Assembly: GCF_964656455.1 (NCBI RefSeq)
Contig: NC_135714.1
Span: forward strand, 62,025,850 to 62,089,849
Source: Halichoerus grypus
Taxonomy: Eukaryota; Chordata; Mammalia; Carnivora; Phocidae
Length of the DNA stretch: 64,000 bases
Reading direction: 5' to 3'
Positions 11,702 to 23,070 of the stretch are shown one piece after another. A program made the translations under genes and the position numbers. The notes under the pieces are model-generated. The model was not told the DNA's origin and made no database searches. It worked only from the letters and a program-made list of their open reading frames with translations. Position 1 is the first letter of the stretch. Each line of letters starts with the position of its first letter.

Positions 11702-11923
11702 ATTTTTTTTAAGATTTTTTATTTATTTGTTTGAGAGAGAGAGTGCCCAAGCATGTGTGCATGCTGGGGGGGAGGGGCAGAGGGACAGGGGAGAGAGAAT
11801 CCCAAGCAGACTCCTTGATGAGCACAGAGCCTGATGTGGCCCTTGATCTCTTGATTCTGAGATCACAACCTGAGCTGAAACCAAGAGTTGGACGCTTAAC
11901 CCACTGTGCCACCCAGGTGCCCC
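11702..11923 (-). mobile_element. SINEC copy, antisense
   Basis: TSD TGTGGTT (11695-11701, 11924-11930). Older-type body with GAAACCAAGAGTTGGACG. Confidence 0.9.
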
Positions 11924-11941
11924 TGTGGTTTTAATTTTTTT

Positions 11942-12140
11942 TTTTTTTTTTTAAAGATTTTATTTATTTATTTGAGAGAGAGAGAATGAGAGAGAGCAAG
12001 TACATGAGAGGGGGGAGGGTCAGAGGGAGAAGCAGACTCCCTGCTGAGCAGGGAGCCTGATGCGGGACTCGATCCAGGGACTCCAGGATCATGACCTGAG
12101 CCGAAGGCAGTCGCCTAACCAACTGAGCCACCCAGGCGCC
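11942..12140 (-). mobile_element. SINEC copy, antisense, next to the previous SINE
   Basis: Starts with a long T tract ending TTTAAAG and ends GAGCCACCCAGGCGCCC. Flanked by TTTTAATTTTTT on both sides. Only about 20 bp separate it from the SINE before it. Confidence 0.92.
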
Positions 12141-12369
12141 CATTTTAATTTTTTAACGTACTGACTTTATAATACACTAAAAAATCGTTTTTGTATGGCA
12201 AAAAAAATTTTTTTATCAGGATCTGAGACAGGGTGGAGAGGCTTGTGCTTGCTTCTCTCTTCTCTCTTGTCATGTTGAATCTCTTCGTTGGTCCATGTAT
12301 GTGCATGTACTCATGGTTTGCCAGTGGCAGATCCCCAATAAAAAAGGCCACTTTCGTCATCTCCGACTT

Positions 12370-13700
12370 TGGTTCTGTTTCTCTGTTGATAATAGGTTCT
12401 TTTTCTTCTTCATGTATCTCAGAATTTTTTGTTGACTGCCAAACATCTTGTGTAGAACAGTTGAAGCCAAAGTACCTAGTGTTTATGCCCGGGAAAGCAC
12501 ATGCCTGTTGTCACCGTGTTGAATCAGTCCAGTCAGAAGTCGAGCTAGGTTTTGGTTTTGTTGTTGCTATGGTTACCACCAGCTTCAAATTTCTGTACTT
12601 TACCTTGTGCGTAGGATGGGGGCTGGGTTGCTTGGAAGGTTTTTCTCAGTGTTCCCGTTTTATGCTCTGTTTTCTGCCTTGCCAATACAGGCAGCTGTGC
12701 CTCAGAGGGGGAGGTCTCTCTTTATACTCTTGCTCCTTCCCTAGTATAGATTGCTGTTGCTTATTAGTGCTTGCTAGTCTGGAGATGGGTGCAGGAGGGA
12801 TCCTCTGTTTTCCAAACCAGACTTTATCTTAAGTGGGCCCAGTGTGGCTGGACCTTCGGGATGGGGTTTTCTTAGTATTTCTATCCCTTCTCCCCATGGT
12901 ATTTATCTACTGCTGGTCTTTGCCAGAGTGTCCAGGCCCTTCCCCCCAGCTTTACCGTACTGGTAGAGGATACTGTGCTCCGGACTGTTTCCTGACCTAC
13001 CCCTAAGGGTAGAAGTTTTTGTGTTTTTTCTTCTTTCTTTTCCCTATACACATGGGTGATTACCTGTGCCCTACATGGTTTCAGGGTTACATGCCTTTCT
13101 GCAGTGGCTAAGCTCTGTACCTGTACTCTTTAGGGAGGCTTTCTAGTCTCCTGGCCTGCTCCCGTCTTTCCCAGGAGCATCTGGTGGAGGTCTGTGGAAA
13201 GAGCCTACAAATTGAGTATGAATTCCCATTGTGTTTGAATGTCCCAGGGGCTTTCTAGTAGCCCTAACATTCTTACCTGTTTGCCTTCCTCTTATACTCT
13301 GCTACAGGTGAGAGTGTCCTGAGTATGCATGTGGAGTGGTAGAAGGGAATGTGGGCTGATGCTTCTTGGATTTAAGGCTACTTGGCTGACCTGTGATCTC
13401 AGCTTTGTGATGCATTCAAGAAAAGTTGTGATTTTATCCAACTCTCTAGTTGTTAATACTCTTTCCAGTTTTTATTTTTTAATTTTCATTTATTTGTATT
13501 ATTGACTGGGTTTTATTCTTTTGGCTTTCACATTATAAGCATAAGCAGAACTTCTGCATTTAGTTTCATGAATAAACCAGGGTCAGAGATATTAATGAAT
13601 TTATTTACATGATTATATTGAGAAATGAGATGTCCAGATGTTTGCATTCCATTAATAATTACATGCCCTAGGCATTTTCTCTTTAGTTCTGTTTAGTTTG
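12370..13700 (-). mobile_element. Old L1 3'UTR region, antisense (tentative)
   Basis: The start (GGTTCTTTTTCTTCTTCATG, then AATTTTTTGTTGACTGCCAAACAT) resembles the antisense of old mammalian L1M 3'UTRs. The interior is less AT-rich and too decayed to follow, so the right border is a guess. Confidence 0.45.
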
Positions 13701-13956
13701 ACAGAAGTTGTGTATCACCATGCCCCCCAACTTCCATCCCCCAATTCCTCAATGTAAAGGGTTTTTCAGCCTTGAAGGGACTTGGATCTCTGGGGTCACA
13801 GATCTTCAAAGGTCTTGAAGTGAGCTTTATTATAGCACTGAATTTTTTTGTTTGTTTGTTTTATTTGAGTATGACCATGGAATTATTTTTCCTTTCATGC
13901 TTTTGGAGTTAAGGGACAAATGAGGCAGGGGGAAAGTTATTACCTGAGTGTAATCT

Positions 13957-14154
13957 CTCTCTTTTTTTTAAAGATTTCATTTATTTGACAGAGAGAGACA
14001 CAGCGAGAGAGGGAACACAAGCAGGAGGAGTGGGAGAGGGAGAAGCAGGCTTCCCGCGGAGCAGGTAGCCCGATGTGGGGCTCGATCCCAGAACCCTGGG
14101 ATCATGACCTGAGCTGAAGGCAGACGCTTAACTGACTTAGCCACTTAGGCGTCA
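13957..14154 (-). mobile_element. SINEC copy, antisense
   Basis: TSD CTGAGTGTAATCT / CTGAGTATAATCT (13944-13956, 14155-14167, one mismatch). The head is altered (GCCACTTAGGCGTCA). Confidence 0.92.
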
Positions 14155-14167
14155 CTGAGTATAATCT

Positions 14168-15275
14168 ATTATTACTCATTTAATCTATGTGGTTTAGGTA
14201 CCCAGTAACTGCAGCTAAATTCTCTTTGATTCAGACTGCCAGGCATTTTTCCCTCACCTTGGCAAAAACCTTTTTTAAGTATGATTTATTTTTAGTCCCC
14301 AAGAATCAAAGTATTTAAGCTCTCCTGATAGGGCCTTACATAATTGCATGAACAACAGAGGTCTTCTGGATATGATTCTAATGAATAAAGATAGACATTT
14401 TTTGGAGGGTCATGGAAAACTGGCAGTTGGTCTATTAAATTAATTATTGACAGATTTTGTTCAGTTGTGCTTTTTTTTTAATTTTGGAAGAAAGTGTTTT
14501 TTTTAGAGTCCTATTTGATCTCTGTTATAATGACATTATGCTTTTTTTTCTTTAAAACAGTGTTCCATTTGTAACTTAAAAATATTTTTACTGAATCAGC
14601 TCAAATATTTTGTGAAACAAGGACCAAAGTATAAATAAACAAATTGCTGTATACTCAATGCACTCTATGTATCAGACTTCTATTGGGTGTTGCATATATT
14701 TATGAATTTAAAAATCATATTTCAGTCCCTGGGAATTTGATATTAATTGCAATTTAATGGACAGGTTTGGCCATGATAAAAAATTTTGTGGTGAAATCAG
14801 CATTTATGTAAAGTAAGTCTGTAGGTTACAGCTAGGACATTTATTTGTTTTGTTTCTTTTAGATGGAGAGTATTTTACTAAACATGCTCTTTAGGCTCCT
14901 TCTTTTATTGGCCTCCCTATTCTTTTACTAAATATAAAATAAAAATGTGATTTCTCCAGTTTGGAAGATTTGGAATTTTGTGGAGTACTTCCAAAGTAGC
15001 TGTTGAGGCATGTTGCATCCATCCACTTGGACACCTGCTTAGACTTGTTGTCATCAGTCCAGAAGGACACCTGTGTCCCATTAAAAATGAGCATTGTCAT
15101 TATCTGCTATTCTGCTGAATTGCTTATTAGCTGGGAGGATGCTGTTAGTTGTGGTAATAAGGATTCATTGAGGGCTAAAAAGTGAGAATGGAATTATACA
15201 TGGGATTGGATTTTGAGTTTCTTTTTTAAAAATTTATTTTACTGTCATCTGTTTCTTTCACATAAATTTTATAGG
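14168..15275. other. Intronic stretch without recognisable element
   Basis: AT-rich, unique-looking, no splice-bounded ORF, no repeat family that I recognise. Confidence 0.5.
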
Positions 15276-15765
15276 ACCTGTATTAGTTTTCTGTTAACAA
15301 ATTACCACAAACTTTGTGGTTTAAAACATTAGAAGTTTGTTATCTTGCAGTTCTGTAGGTCAAGTCTGTCATGGATCTCACTGGGCTAAAATCAAGGTGT
15401 CAGCAGGGCTTCCTTCCTCTCTAGAAGCTCTAGGGGAAAATCTGTTTCTTCTCCATTCCCACTTTTGAGAGGCTACCGACATTCCTGGGCTTGTGGCCAC
15501 CTTCCTCCATCTTCAAAGCCAGGAATGGCAGATTCCCTTTCATGCTCAAATTTCTTCTGTCTCTTTCCATCTCTTTCAAATGTAGGTGGGAAAGGGGAAA
15601 GTTTCTCTGCTTTCAAGGACTTGTGTGATTAGATTGGCCCCTGGATTATCCAGATAATCTCCCCATCTCAAAGTCTTTAGCCCTAAGCACATCTGCAAAG
15701 CCTTTTTTGCCATGTAGATATAACATTGTTGGAAAGCCATTATTCTGCCTACAACAGAACTCAAA
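15276..15765 (-). mobile_element. MLT1-like LTR (MaLR), antisense
   Basis: TGTATTAGTTTTCTGTTAAC, ACAAATTACCACAAAC, TTGCAGTTCTGTAGG, AAATCAAGGTGTCAGCAGGG, and a final CATTATTCTGCCTACAAC give the layout of an old MaLR-type LTR read in reverse. No internal part adjoins it. Confidence 0.65.
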
Positions 15766-16009
15766 CCTTTTTCTAGAAATATTACTTAACTAATTTAAAA
15801 CTCTGTGGTTAAAAGATTATAGGTGTGATTTGAAATAGTGTTGAGAAAATATATGCTATTTATTATCTCTCTTTTTTTTTTCCTGTCTTCTTAGGTTCAA
15901 ACTCTTATCTGCTCTCTTAACTTACCTGTTGAACATATTTTCCTAGATATTTTGTAAACACCTTGTTAGCTTTTGTTATATACCAAACCACTCAAGAATT
16001 CTTTATCAT

Positions 16010-16445
16010 TGCCCACACATCTGTGGGTCAGCTGATCTAAGCTAGGTTTGGATGGTGTCTCTTAGGACTTTGGCTGGGCTTGCTGCACATCTGTGAGTCT
16101 GCACGTCAGTTGTGAATTGTCCAGTCTAGCCTCTAGCCTGGGGCTCTGTGGGGGCAACTCTGTTTCACAGTCTCTTATTCTCCTGCCTTTGGGGTGGCAC
16201 AAGCATATTCTTATGGAAATGGCAGAAATACAAGCATGCAAGTGGGAACATATGAAGCTTCTTATTGGCCTAGGCTTAGAGCAGAGAACTGTCACTTTTG
16301 CTTTATCATATTGACCAAACTAGTCACATGACCAATCCAAGTGCTGGGAAATATGCTCTACCCCTTTAAATGGGAGGAACTGCAAAGTCACCAGCAAAGT
16401 GACTTGAATGAAGAGAGGGGATAAAGAATTAGGGTCAGTGATGCA
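16010..16445. repeat. Old interspersed repeat, family unassigned
   Basis: Segments such as GTGGGTCAGCTGATCTAAGC, GGGCTTGCTGCACATCTGTG, AGTCACATGACCAATCC and GGGAGGAACTGCAAAGTCAC are familiar from an old mammalian LTR-like repeat. I cannot name the family with confidence. Confidence 0.45.
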
Positions 16446-16903
16446 ACTAACCCCACACTCAAACTCTGTATTGCCCCAAACTGAACTCATCTCACAAGAA
16501 ACCTGTTTTGCCTTTATTTCTGGGCTTAATGATACTATGCTATGTCTGGTCACCCAAGCCAGAAACGTAGGAAGTATTGTATAAAAATAGTCTTCTTTTT
16601 TCATCTTTATTTTTCTGCAGTATTTACTTTATAAATATCTAATCTCTCATCTTCTCCAGCCTCTTACCATCACTGCTGTCATATCTCCTTGAGAAGAAAG
16701 GGAGGGGCTAGTCTTTATATTGTCTCCAATCCGACTTCCTTCAAATCTATCTCTTATATTGTAGCCGGAATATTCTACTGGAAATACAGATGTCACTCCT
16801 GTTCTGTAGCTTCTCATTGCCTCTAGCAAAGGCCCTCTATGATCTAGATTCTCCAGCCCCATCTTCAGATGTTTCTTGCCTTCTGTTTTGCCCTGTAATT
16901 CAG
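16446..16903 (+). repeat. L2-like fragment
   Basis: GGTCACCCAAGCCAGAAACGTAGGAAG and CTCATTGCCTCTAGCAAAGGCCCTCTATGATCTAGA fit a decayed L2 on the + strand. It is interrupted at 16904 by a DNA element. Confidence 0.55.
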
Positions 16904-17212
16904 GAGTCAGCAAACTATGTCTAGTGGGCCAAAAAATCTGTTCTACCATCTATTTTTGTATGGTTCGTGAACATAGTTCTTACATTTTTAAGTGATTGGA
17001 TAAAAAAAGAAAAAACAGTATTTTGTGACACATGAAAATTATGAAATTTAAGCCATTTGTTTGTAAATAACGTTTTATTGGAACATGGCTACACTCATTC
17101 ATTTTTCAGTGTCTATGGCTGCTTTCACATTACAGTGGCATAATTGAAATACTGAGGTAAGAGACTATAAAATATTTGCTGTCTGGCCCTTAGAGAAAAA
17201 TTTTGTCCCCCT
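16904..17212. mobile_element. hAT-type (Charlie) non-autonomous DNA element
   Basis: Starts GGAGTCAGCAAACTATG, contains TTTTGTGACACATGAAAATT and GTTTTATTGGAACATGGCTAC, and ends CTGTCTGGCCCTTAGAGAAAAA. This is the common mammalian element whose ends read GTCAGCAAAC. Related pieces occur at 52215, 52495 and 62840. Confidence 0.65.
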
Positions 17213-17309
17213 CTGCTCTCGTCAGAATTTATAATAGCTCTCCTTGTGTACTTGTATTCTGTTTGATGACTCAATAATTTTATTATGTTGTTTCTTTGCC
17301 TGGCTAACT

Positions 17310-18110
17310 CTACTTTTTAAGATAATAGCTTTATTGAGATATAATTTACATACCATTCAATTCACCCATTTAAAGTGTACAGTTCAGTGGTTTTTAATAT
17401 ATTCACACTTTTGCCACCATCACAGTGTTATTTATAGAACATTTTTGTTAACTTGCCTTAAAACCTCATGCCTAGGGCGCCTGGGTGGCTCAGTTGGTTA
17501 AGCGACTGCCTTCGGCTCAGGTCATGTTCCTGGAGTCCCGGGATCGAGTCCCGCATCGGGCTCCCTGCTCGGCAGGGAGTCTGCTTCTCCCTCTGACCCT
17601 CCTCCCTCTCATGCTCTCTGTCTCTCATTCTCTCTCTCAAATAAATAAATAAATAAATAAAAATAAAAAGAAACCACATTCTTAAAAAAAAAACAAAAAA
17701 AAAAAACCTCATGCCTATTGGCATTTAGGCCCCATTTTTCTAACCTCCTCTCCCAGCCTTGGACAATCACTAAATCTACTTTCAGTTTCTATGGATTTGC
17801 CCATTCTTGATGTTTCATACAAATGGAACCATAAAATATGTGGTCTTTTGTGACTGGCTTCTTTCATTTGCATAATGTTTTTAAAGTTTATACTTATTGT
17901 AGCTTGTATCAGTACTTCATTCCTTTTCACTGCTGATTAATATTTTATTGTGTGGATATATCACATTTTGTATCCATTCATCTGGGTTATTGAACATTTG
18001 GGTTGTTTTTACTTTTTGACTGTTAGGAGTAATGCTGCAGTGAACATTTGTGTACATGTTTTCATGTAGTCATATGTTTTCATCTCTCTTGGGTATATAC
18101 TTCAGCTAAT
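17310..18110 (-). mobile_element. Old L1 3' region, antisense
   Basis: TTTATTGAGATATAATTTAC, AAAGTGTACAGTTCAGTGG, and after the nested SINE CTATGGATTTGCCCATTCTTG and ACATTTGGGTTGTTTTTACT are well kept antisense L1M phrases. Confidence 0.8.
17475..17702 (+). mobile_element. SINEC copy, sense, inside old L1
   Basis: TSD AAAACCTCATGCCTA, 15 bp without mismatch (17460-17474, 17703-17717). Full head GGGCGCCTGGGTGGCTCAG and a long A-rich tail mark a young copy. Confidence 0.95.
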
Positions 18111-18119
18111 TCTTCCTTA

Positions 18120-18375
18120 TCCTTCAAGAATTGATGTTAGGGTCATCTTCTCTAGAACACTTCCCTAGCTTCCTAGACTGGATTAAATGTCTTCCCTGCG
18201 GCTCCGAGAACACTGTGTCAAAGTACTTACCCATTGTATTGAAATTATCTGTTTGCATGTCTGTATCCTCTATTCCTCTAAATTTTTGGAGAGCAGCATC
18301 AATGCCTTATCCAACTTTGCATCAACTGCAAACAGTACAAAAGTTTACTTAATATTTGTTCAACTAGAAACATTG
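18120..18375 (+). repeat. L2-like 3' fragment
   Basis: CTTCCCTAGCTTCCTAGACTGGATTAAATG and TTGGAGAGCAGCATC have the layout of an L2 3' end in sense orientation. Confidence 0.5.
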
Positions 18376-18475
18376 TAAAGCAGTCTATGCTTTTGAATTA
18401 AAATAAACTTAAAAAATAAAAATAAAATAAACTTTATCTTTTGTTATTTTTTGTGTTTTATGTACATTGGCTTTT

Positions 18476-18690
18476 TATTTTTTATTTTTTTAAAGATTTT
18501 ATTTATTTATTTGAGAGAGACAGACTGAGATAGCGACAGAAATAGCCAGAGAGAGCTTGAGCGGGGAGGAGAGGGAGAAGCAGGCTCCCAGCTAAGCAGG
18601 GAGCCTGATGTAGGGCCTGATCCCAGGACCCTGAGGTCATGACCTGAGCTGAAGGCAGATGCTTAACCGACTGAGCCACCCAGGCGCCCC
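18476..18690 (-). mobile_element. SINEC copy, antisense, 75 bp upstream of MRPL1 exon 3
   Basis: TSD TACATTGG-TTTT (18463-18475 and 18691-18702, one mismatch). Its head (GAGCCACCCAGGCGCCCC) ends just ahead of the exon 3 branch-point region. Confidence 0.94.
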
Positions 18691-18765
18691 TACATTGGTT
18701 TTAAAAAAAAAAGTTTCTTAGAATATGTACTGAGATAACTGATCTTGAATTTGTCTTTTTTTAAG

Positions 18766-19024
18766 GCCTGCAAAGAAAACAAAAAAAGGTGTGAAAGACA
18801 AAGCATCAGATGAGAAAAAAGATGAGATAGAAAAAATAAAGTCATACTCCTTTATGGAAGGCGAACCTGAGGATGATGTCTACTTAAAGCGCTTATATCC
18901 AAGACAGATATATGAGGTGGAGAAAGCTATTCAGTTACTTAAGAAATTTCAAACTCTGGACTTTACTAATCCAAAGCAGGGTGTTTATCTTGATTTGACC
19001 CTGGATATGGCACTGGGGAAAAAG
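18766..19024 (+). CDS. MRPL1: MRPL1 coding exon 3 (linker and start of uL1 domain)
   Basis: Largest exon in the window, 259 bp: one base completes the split Lys codon, then 86 codons. It starts with a Lys-rich linker ([12 protein letters not shown]), then the acidic and conserved stretch [20 protein letters not shown], an amphipathic helix [12 protein letters not shown], and [14 protein letters not shown], which corresponds to the first beta strand of the uL1 fold. The match to my memory of human MRPL1 is close throughout. The acceptor is TTTTTTTAAG ending at 18765; the donor is GTATGT at 19025; the exon ends in phase 0. A SINE ends only 75 bp upstream of the acceptor. Translating past the donor gives a stop after four codons, confirming the exon end. 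Confidence 0.97.
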
Positions 19025-19694
19025 GTATGTAGACTCAACTAAAATAAATTTATTTGTGAACAGGAGCTGTATGAATTGCTGTTTCTTAATTTTTAAAGTT
19101 CCTTTTTTCTTATAATAATTTTTGGGAAGTTTTATGTTCTTTCTATACTATGGGATGAAAAATTTTGTTTTTATTTTCCAAATATAAAAATACGTTGAAC
19201 ATACTCTGCAGAGTCGATGAACATTTATCTCCTAGTTACCTGAAAATCACTGGTATAAATTTCAGCAAAAGTAGTGTTAAAATTAATTGAGGTATTACTG
19301 TAACTTTGAAAAATGACTTAAGCTGCCTGGGTGTCATATTCCTTTTCTGTAAACGAGGGTTTGGGATTAGAGGTATGTTCCTTAGAGTCCTGCATTGAGA
19401 CTAAGTTTGCATCAGTGGGGTGCCAAACCCCTCACTCTTGCTTCAACCAAAACTTTTCTGCTTTATTTGTTTATATGCAGTTCCTTGGATGACTTTTGTT
19501 TATAAAACTCTAAAAGTAGTAAAAATACTGAATTAGAGTTGAGGTCCATTACAACTCTAAATCTCATTTAAGAAATCTAATTTTCTTGGAAATGGTATTT
19601 TAATTTTTATTCTGAGGATGTCTTTTTTTTGGTCAAACTAGAAGGTACAAATTTTTGAATACAGTGTAACGACCTCAACAACAACAGTGGTTGA

Positions 19695-19935
19695 ACACTT
19701 AGGAGGAGGCTGTATGATGTTGCGCTTAAGAGCACGGGCCCTGGAGTCAAACTACAGCACAGGCCAGAATCCTGGTGTCACCACTTACTTGCTTTTTGAC
19801 TTTGGGTTTCTGGTTTAACCTTTTCAGATCTATTTTTTCCCACCTCTTTATAAAGGGAGATAAAATGCTTAGTTTACACAGTTTTTAAGAGGATTAAATG
19901 AGACAGTGCATGTAAAGGACTTGCTAAGTGTTTAA
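19695..19935 (+). repeat. MIR copy, sense
   Basis: TTAAGAGCACGGGCCCTGGAGTCA, AATCCTGGTGTCACCACTTA, and AAGAGGATTAAATGAGACAGTGCATGTAAAG are clear MIR landmarks in the right order. Confidence 0.8.
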
Positions 19936-19939
19936 TAAT

Positions 19940-20130
19940 CACAATCAACATTTACAGGAAACTTTCTGTGTACCAGCCACAATGCTAAGTGCTTTGCATG
20001 CATTTTCTCATTTAATCCTATAATAACCTCAAAAGAGGAAGCTGAGACAGAGAAGCTGAAGTAACTTGTTTATGGTCACAGAATAAGAGGTGAAGTTAGG
20101 ATTTGAATCAAGGTGTATCTTATTTCATAG
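19940..20130 (-). repeat. MIR-like copy
   Basis: TGTGTACCAGCCACAATGCTAAGTGCTTTGCATGCATTTTCTCATTTAATCC and GTAACTTGTTTATGGTCACAG fit a MIR-family repeat in reverse orientation to the one before it. Confidence 0.65.
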
Positions 20131-20270
20131 TTCTTATTTCTTAGAAACAGTTTGTACCAGCCATGCTGTAATTTTATTTTATAGCAGTTTTACTGTTAGT
20201 TCTTTTATTTTAAAAATGTTGTAGTATCCAAGATGATCACTTTCTCAGTCAGCCATTAATGTACTGTTGA

Positions 20271-20602
20271 CCCTTGAATAACATAGTTTTGAACTGTGAG
20301 GATCCACTTACATGCAGAGTTTTTTTTTTTTTTATAAAGGCAGTATACTACTGTAAATGTATTTTCTCTTCCTTATTTTCTTAATATTTTCTTTTCTCTA
20401 GCTTTCTTTGTTATAAGAATACAGTATCTAATACATACAACATACCAAATATGTGTTGGTTGACTGTTTATGTTATCGATGAGGCTTTTGGTCAATAGTA
20501 GGCTATTAGTAGTTAAGTTTTGGGGGAGTCAGAAGTTACATGCAGCTTTTCAACTGTGCTGGGGGTAGTGCCCAACACCCGAGTTCTTCAGAGGTCAGCT
20601 GT
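20271..20602. mobile_element. Tigger-type (Tc1/mariner) non-autonomous DNA element
   Basis: Terminal inverted repeats: GTTGACCCTTGAATAACATAG at the left, and ACCCGAGTTCTTCAGAGGTCAGCTG at the right, its reverse complement with changes. The interior contains GTCAATAGTAGGCTATTAGTAG. No transposase. Confidence 0.75.
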
Positions 20603-21768
20603 GATTCATAATGAAGAGTTGTAGGACCACAAGCTTCATTTCAGAAATGAAAGCCACTTGTAGACTATTAACATTGAAAGGGTACTGTTGTCTTCCTAAG
20701 ACATTTTTTGTTTTCGATAGAGTGCTTATACAACAAGCCAGTGTTTCCCCAGTATTGTGATTACTTGCCATTGAAATATTTACTGAAACTAGTTGTGACA
20801 TGTTAATGGCAAAGGAATGCCAGTCAGTAAAATTGAGTTGCATGTCTGATGTCAAGTATGCTTAAGAGTTCGTTCTTTCTTGTCTGAAAAGAAATTCTCA
20901 AGAAGTTATCTCTACTCAAAATAAAGTTTTGCTAAAAATATAACCTTTCAATCAGTCTGAATTAGGGAACAACCTTTTTTCCCTTTCTTCTAGACTTTAA
21001 AACTGCACCAAAACTATGGGCCTAGATTTTCCATGTGAAGTCTAAGTGATATGAGCCACAGGGCTAGAGAGGTCCTTGGCTAGAAAACAACAAAGAAGTT
21101 CTGAGGCCCTGTAGAATCTCCATCCATATTTGGGTGCCTTAATGCGTGCCATTATATATTTTGGATTTTCCAACCGACTTCCCAAAAATCTTTGAAAGTG
21201 GTGGGCAGTCCATGTTGTTTCAAAATAGACCCACTCAGAAGAGCCTTTCAGGCTTGGCATTCTGTCTTAGATTTAGCGTTAATAGTGACCTACTGAGCAG
21301 ATTAGCTGGATATTTTCTGTCGTCTATTATGCATAGCTGTGCTCATGTCCTCCTTGATGGTGTTAAAAAACTACATGTTCTTTTGAATTTAATTCAAGTT
21401 AGTAAACATTTATTGATATCCATCATGTAGAAAGCATTATACTAGGTGCTGGGGAAGATATGGATATGCAAACACATCACTTAATACATGAGAGATTGTG
21501 ATGAATGATGTAGAGGTAGAAGCCAAGTGCTGTGGCAGTATGGAGGTGGGGAGAGAGATGCAGATTTTCATTATGATTTCTTAGAAAAGAAATAGAGTCT
21601 CTTATGCTTTAAATTGTAATCAGTGAATAGTTCTAGATTAATTAGAGGACATATGGTAGAATTAAAACGTTGAAAACAAAACATCAGTTTTGTTTTTTTA
21701 TAGATGTGAGATATATAGAAAAGATGAATGAATTTTTCATTATTATTTTTCCATTGTTGTGTATCTAG

Positions 21769-21852
21769 AAAAAAGTGGAGCCATTTGCCAGTGTTCTTCA
21801 TTTTCCATACCCATTCGTTTCAGAAATCAATAAAGTTGCTGTATTTACAGGG
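21769..21852 (+). CDS. MRPL1: MRPL1 coding exon 4
   Basis: Exactly 28 codons, phase 0 at both ends, between acceptor GTGTATCTAG (ending 21768) and donor GTGAGT (21853). It encodes [15 protein letters not shown] and [11 protein letters not shown], the part of the uL1 domain that follows the first strand and leads to the KVAVFT strand. The final Gly is Glu in the human protein as I remember it; GG|GTGAGT at the border leaves little room for another donor, so this looks like a real substitution. An exon this short whose length is a multiple of three could be skipped without shifting the frame. Confidence 0.94.
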
Positions 21853-22153
21853 GTGAGTAACCTTTGTCAACCTTTCATATCATTTAATTTTTTGTACATA
21901 TCACATTAATCAGTGCTTAGATTAACTGAATGAGTAGACTATTCACATAGTCTTATTTTCCCCATTTGAAGCAGTTAGATGACTTATTTGAGGTTATGTC
22001 ATTTGAGAAAGAGCTAAACTAGAAAATTAATTTCATCATTATTAATCTACTACATTATGTTTCTCACAAGAAACTGAAGAGAAATAGAGAATTTGTCCTA
22101 CTACCTCCTGCTTCCTACTCAGAGTACTCTCTTCAAATAAAAACAGTAAAATT

Positions 22154-22367
22154 ATTTTTTTTTAAAGATTTTTATTTATTTATTTGACAGAGAGAGGAAG
22201 AGCACGTGTGCGCACATGCAAGCACACAAGCACCCAAGCAGGGGGAGGCAGAGGGAGAAGCAGACTCCTTGCTGAGAGGGAACCTGATGTGGGGCTCCAT
22301 CCCAGGACCCTGAGATCATGACCTGAGTTGAAGGCAGATGCTTAACCGACTTTGCCACCCAGGTGCC
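22154..22367 (-). mobile_element. SINEC copy, antisense
   Basis: TSD CAGTAAAATT at 22144-22153 and 22368-22377. A (CA/GCAC)-rich stretch GTGTGCGCACATGCAAGCAC lies in the body. Confidence 0.94.
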
Positions 22368-22735
22368 CAGTAAAATTGTTTTAAAGCAATGGGCCCACTT
22401 AGTGCTATGAAGACACAGAAACCACACTTAAAAATATCTAGTCTGGAAAACCAGGAAAGTCGAGGTTGTAACAAATAGAATCATATGGCTCTTTGTCAGT
22501 TTTTTGTATTATAAACATTTGAAATGTATTTATGAATTTGTTTTGTAGAGTGTTTTGATTTTTCTGTATCTACTTCACTTTCAAGGAAGAGATTCTTTAC
22601 TTTTTTTTTTCTAGAAAAGTGGAGAATATAGTTGTTGGAATGCTACAAAACTTGAGTGACTTAAGGGAGTGATACATTTTCACAGTAAAATGAAATGGCA
22701 TAAAGGGAACATAGAAAATAACTAATACTGTGTAT

Positions 22736-22782
22736 ATATATTTTTTTAAAGATTTTATTTATTTATTTGACAGACACAGCGC

Positions 22783-22816
<34 letters not shown>

Positions 22817-22954
22817 ACAAGCAGGGGAAGTGGGAGAGTGAGAAGCAGGTTCCCTGCTGAGCAGGGAGCCTTATATGGGGCTGGATCCCAGGACCCTGGG
22901 ACCATGACCTGAGCCGAAGGCAGACGCTTAATGACTGAGCCACCCAGGCGCCCC
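22736..22954 (-). mobile_element. SINEC copy, antisense, with long (GA)n
   Basis: TSD TACTGTGTAT at 22726-22735 and 22955-22964. The (GA)n tract at 22785-22815 is unusually long and pure and is likely length-variable. Confidence 0.95.
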
Positions 22955-22994
22955 TACTGTGTATTTTTCTTTTGAATTTTCAAACAGCTGGCTA

Positions 22995-23070
22995 AATTTT
23001 TTTTTTTTTTAGTTTTTAATTCTAGTTAGTTAACATACAGTGTTACATTAGTTTCAGGTGTACAATATAG
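22995..23070 (-). mobile_element. Very short L1 3' end, antisense
   Basis: T tract, then TAATTCTAGTTAGTTAACATACAG and CAGGTGTACAATATAG: the terminal 70 bp of a carnivore L1, 5'-truncated on insertion. Confidence 0.75.

Larger units (their letters stand above)
9179..18765 (+). other. MRPL1: MRPL1 intron 2
   Basis: A 9.6-kb intron bounded by GTAAGT and TTTTTTTAAG. It contains a MIR copy, an LTR-like element, antisense L1 fragments, an MLT1-like LTR, L2 and hAT pieces and eight SINEs, listed separately. I recognise nothing in 13721-13943 or 14168-15275 beyond AT-rich unique-looking sequence. Confidence 0.85.
19025..21768 (+). other. MRPL1: MRPL1 intron 3
   Basis: A 2.7-kb intron without SINEC copies. 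It holds two MIR-like copies (19695-20130) and one Tigger-type DNA element (20271-20602). The rest (19025-19690 and 20603-21768) shows no repeat or gene that I recognise. Confidence 0.85.

Noticed and set aside
12233..12832. Longest open frame in the window (199 codons, + strand)
   Set aside because: Cys- and Phe-rich translation without recognisable domain, no splice context, overlaps what looks like an old antisense L1 3'UTR.
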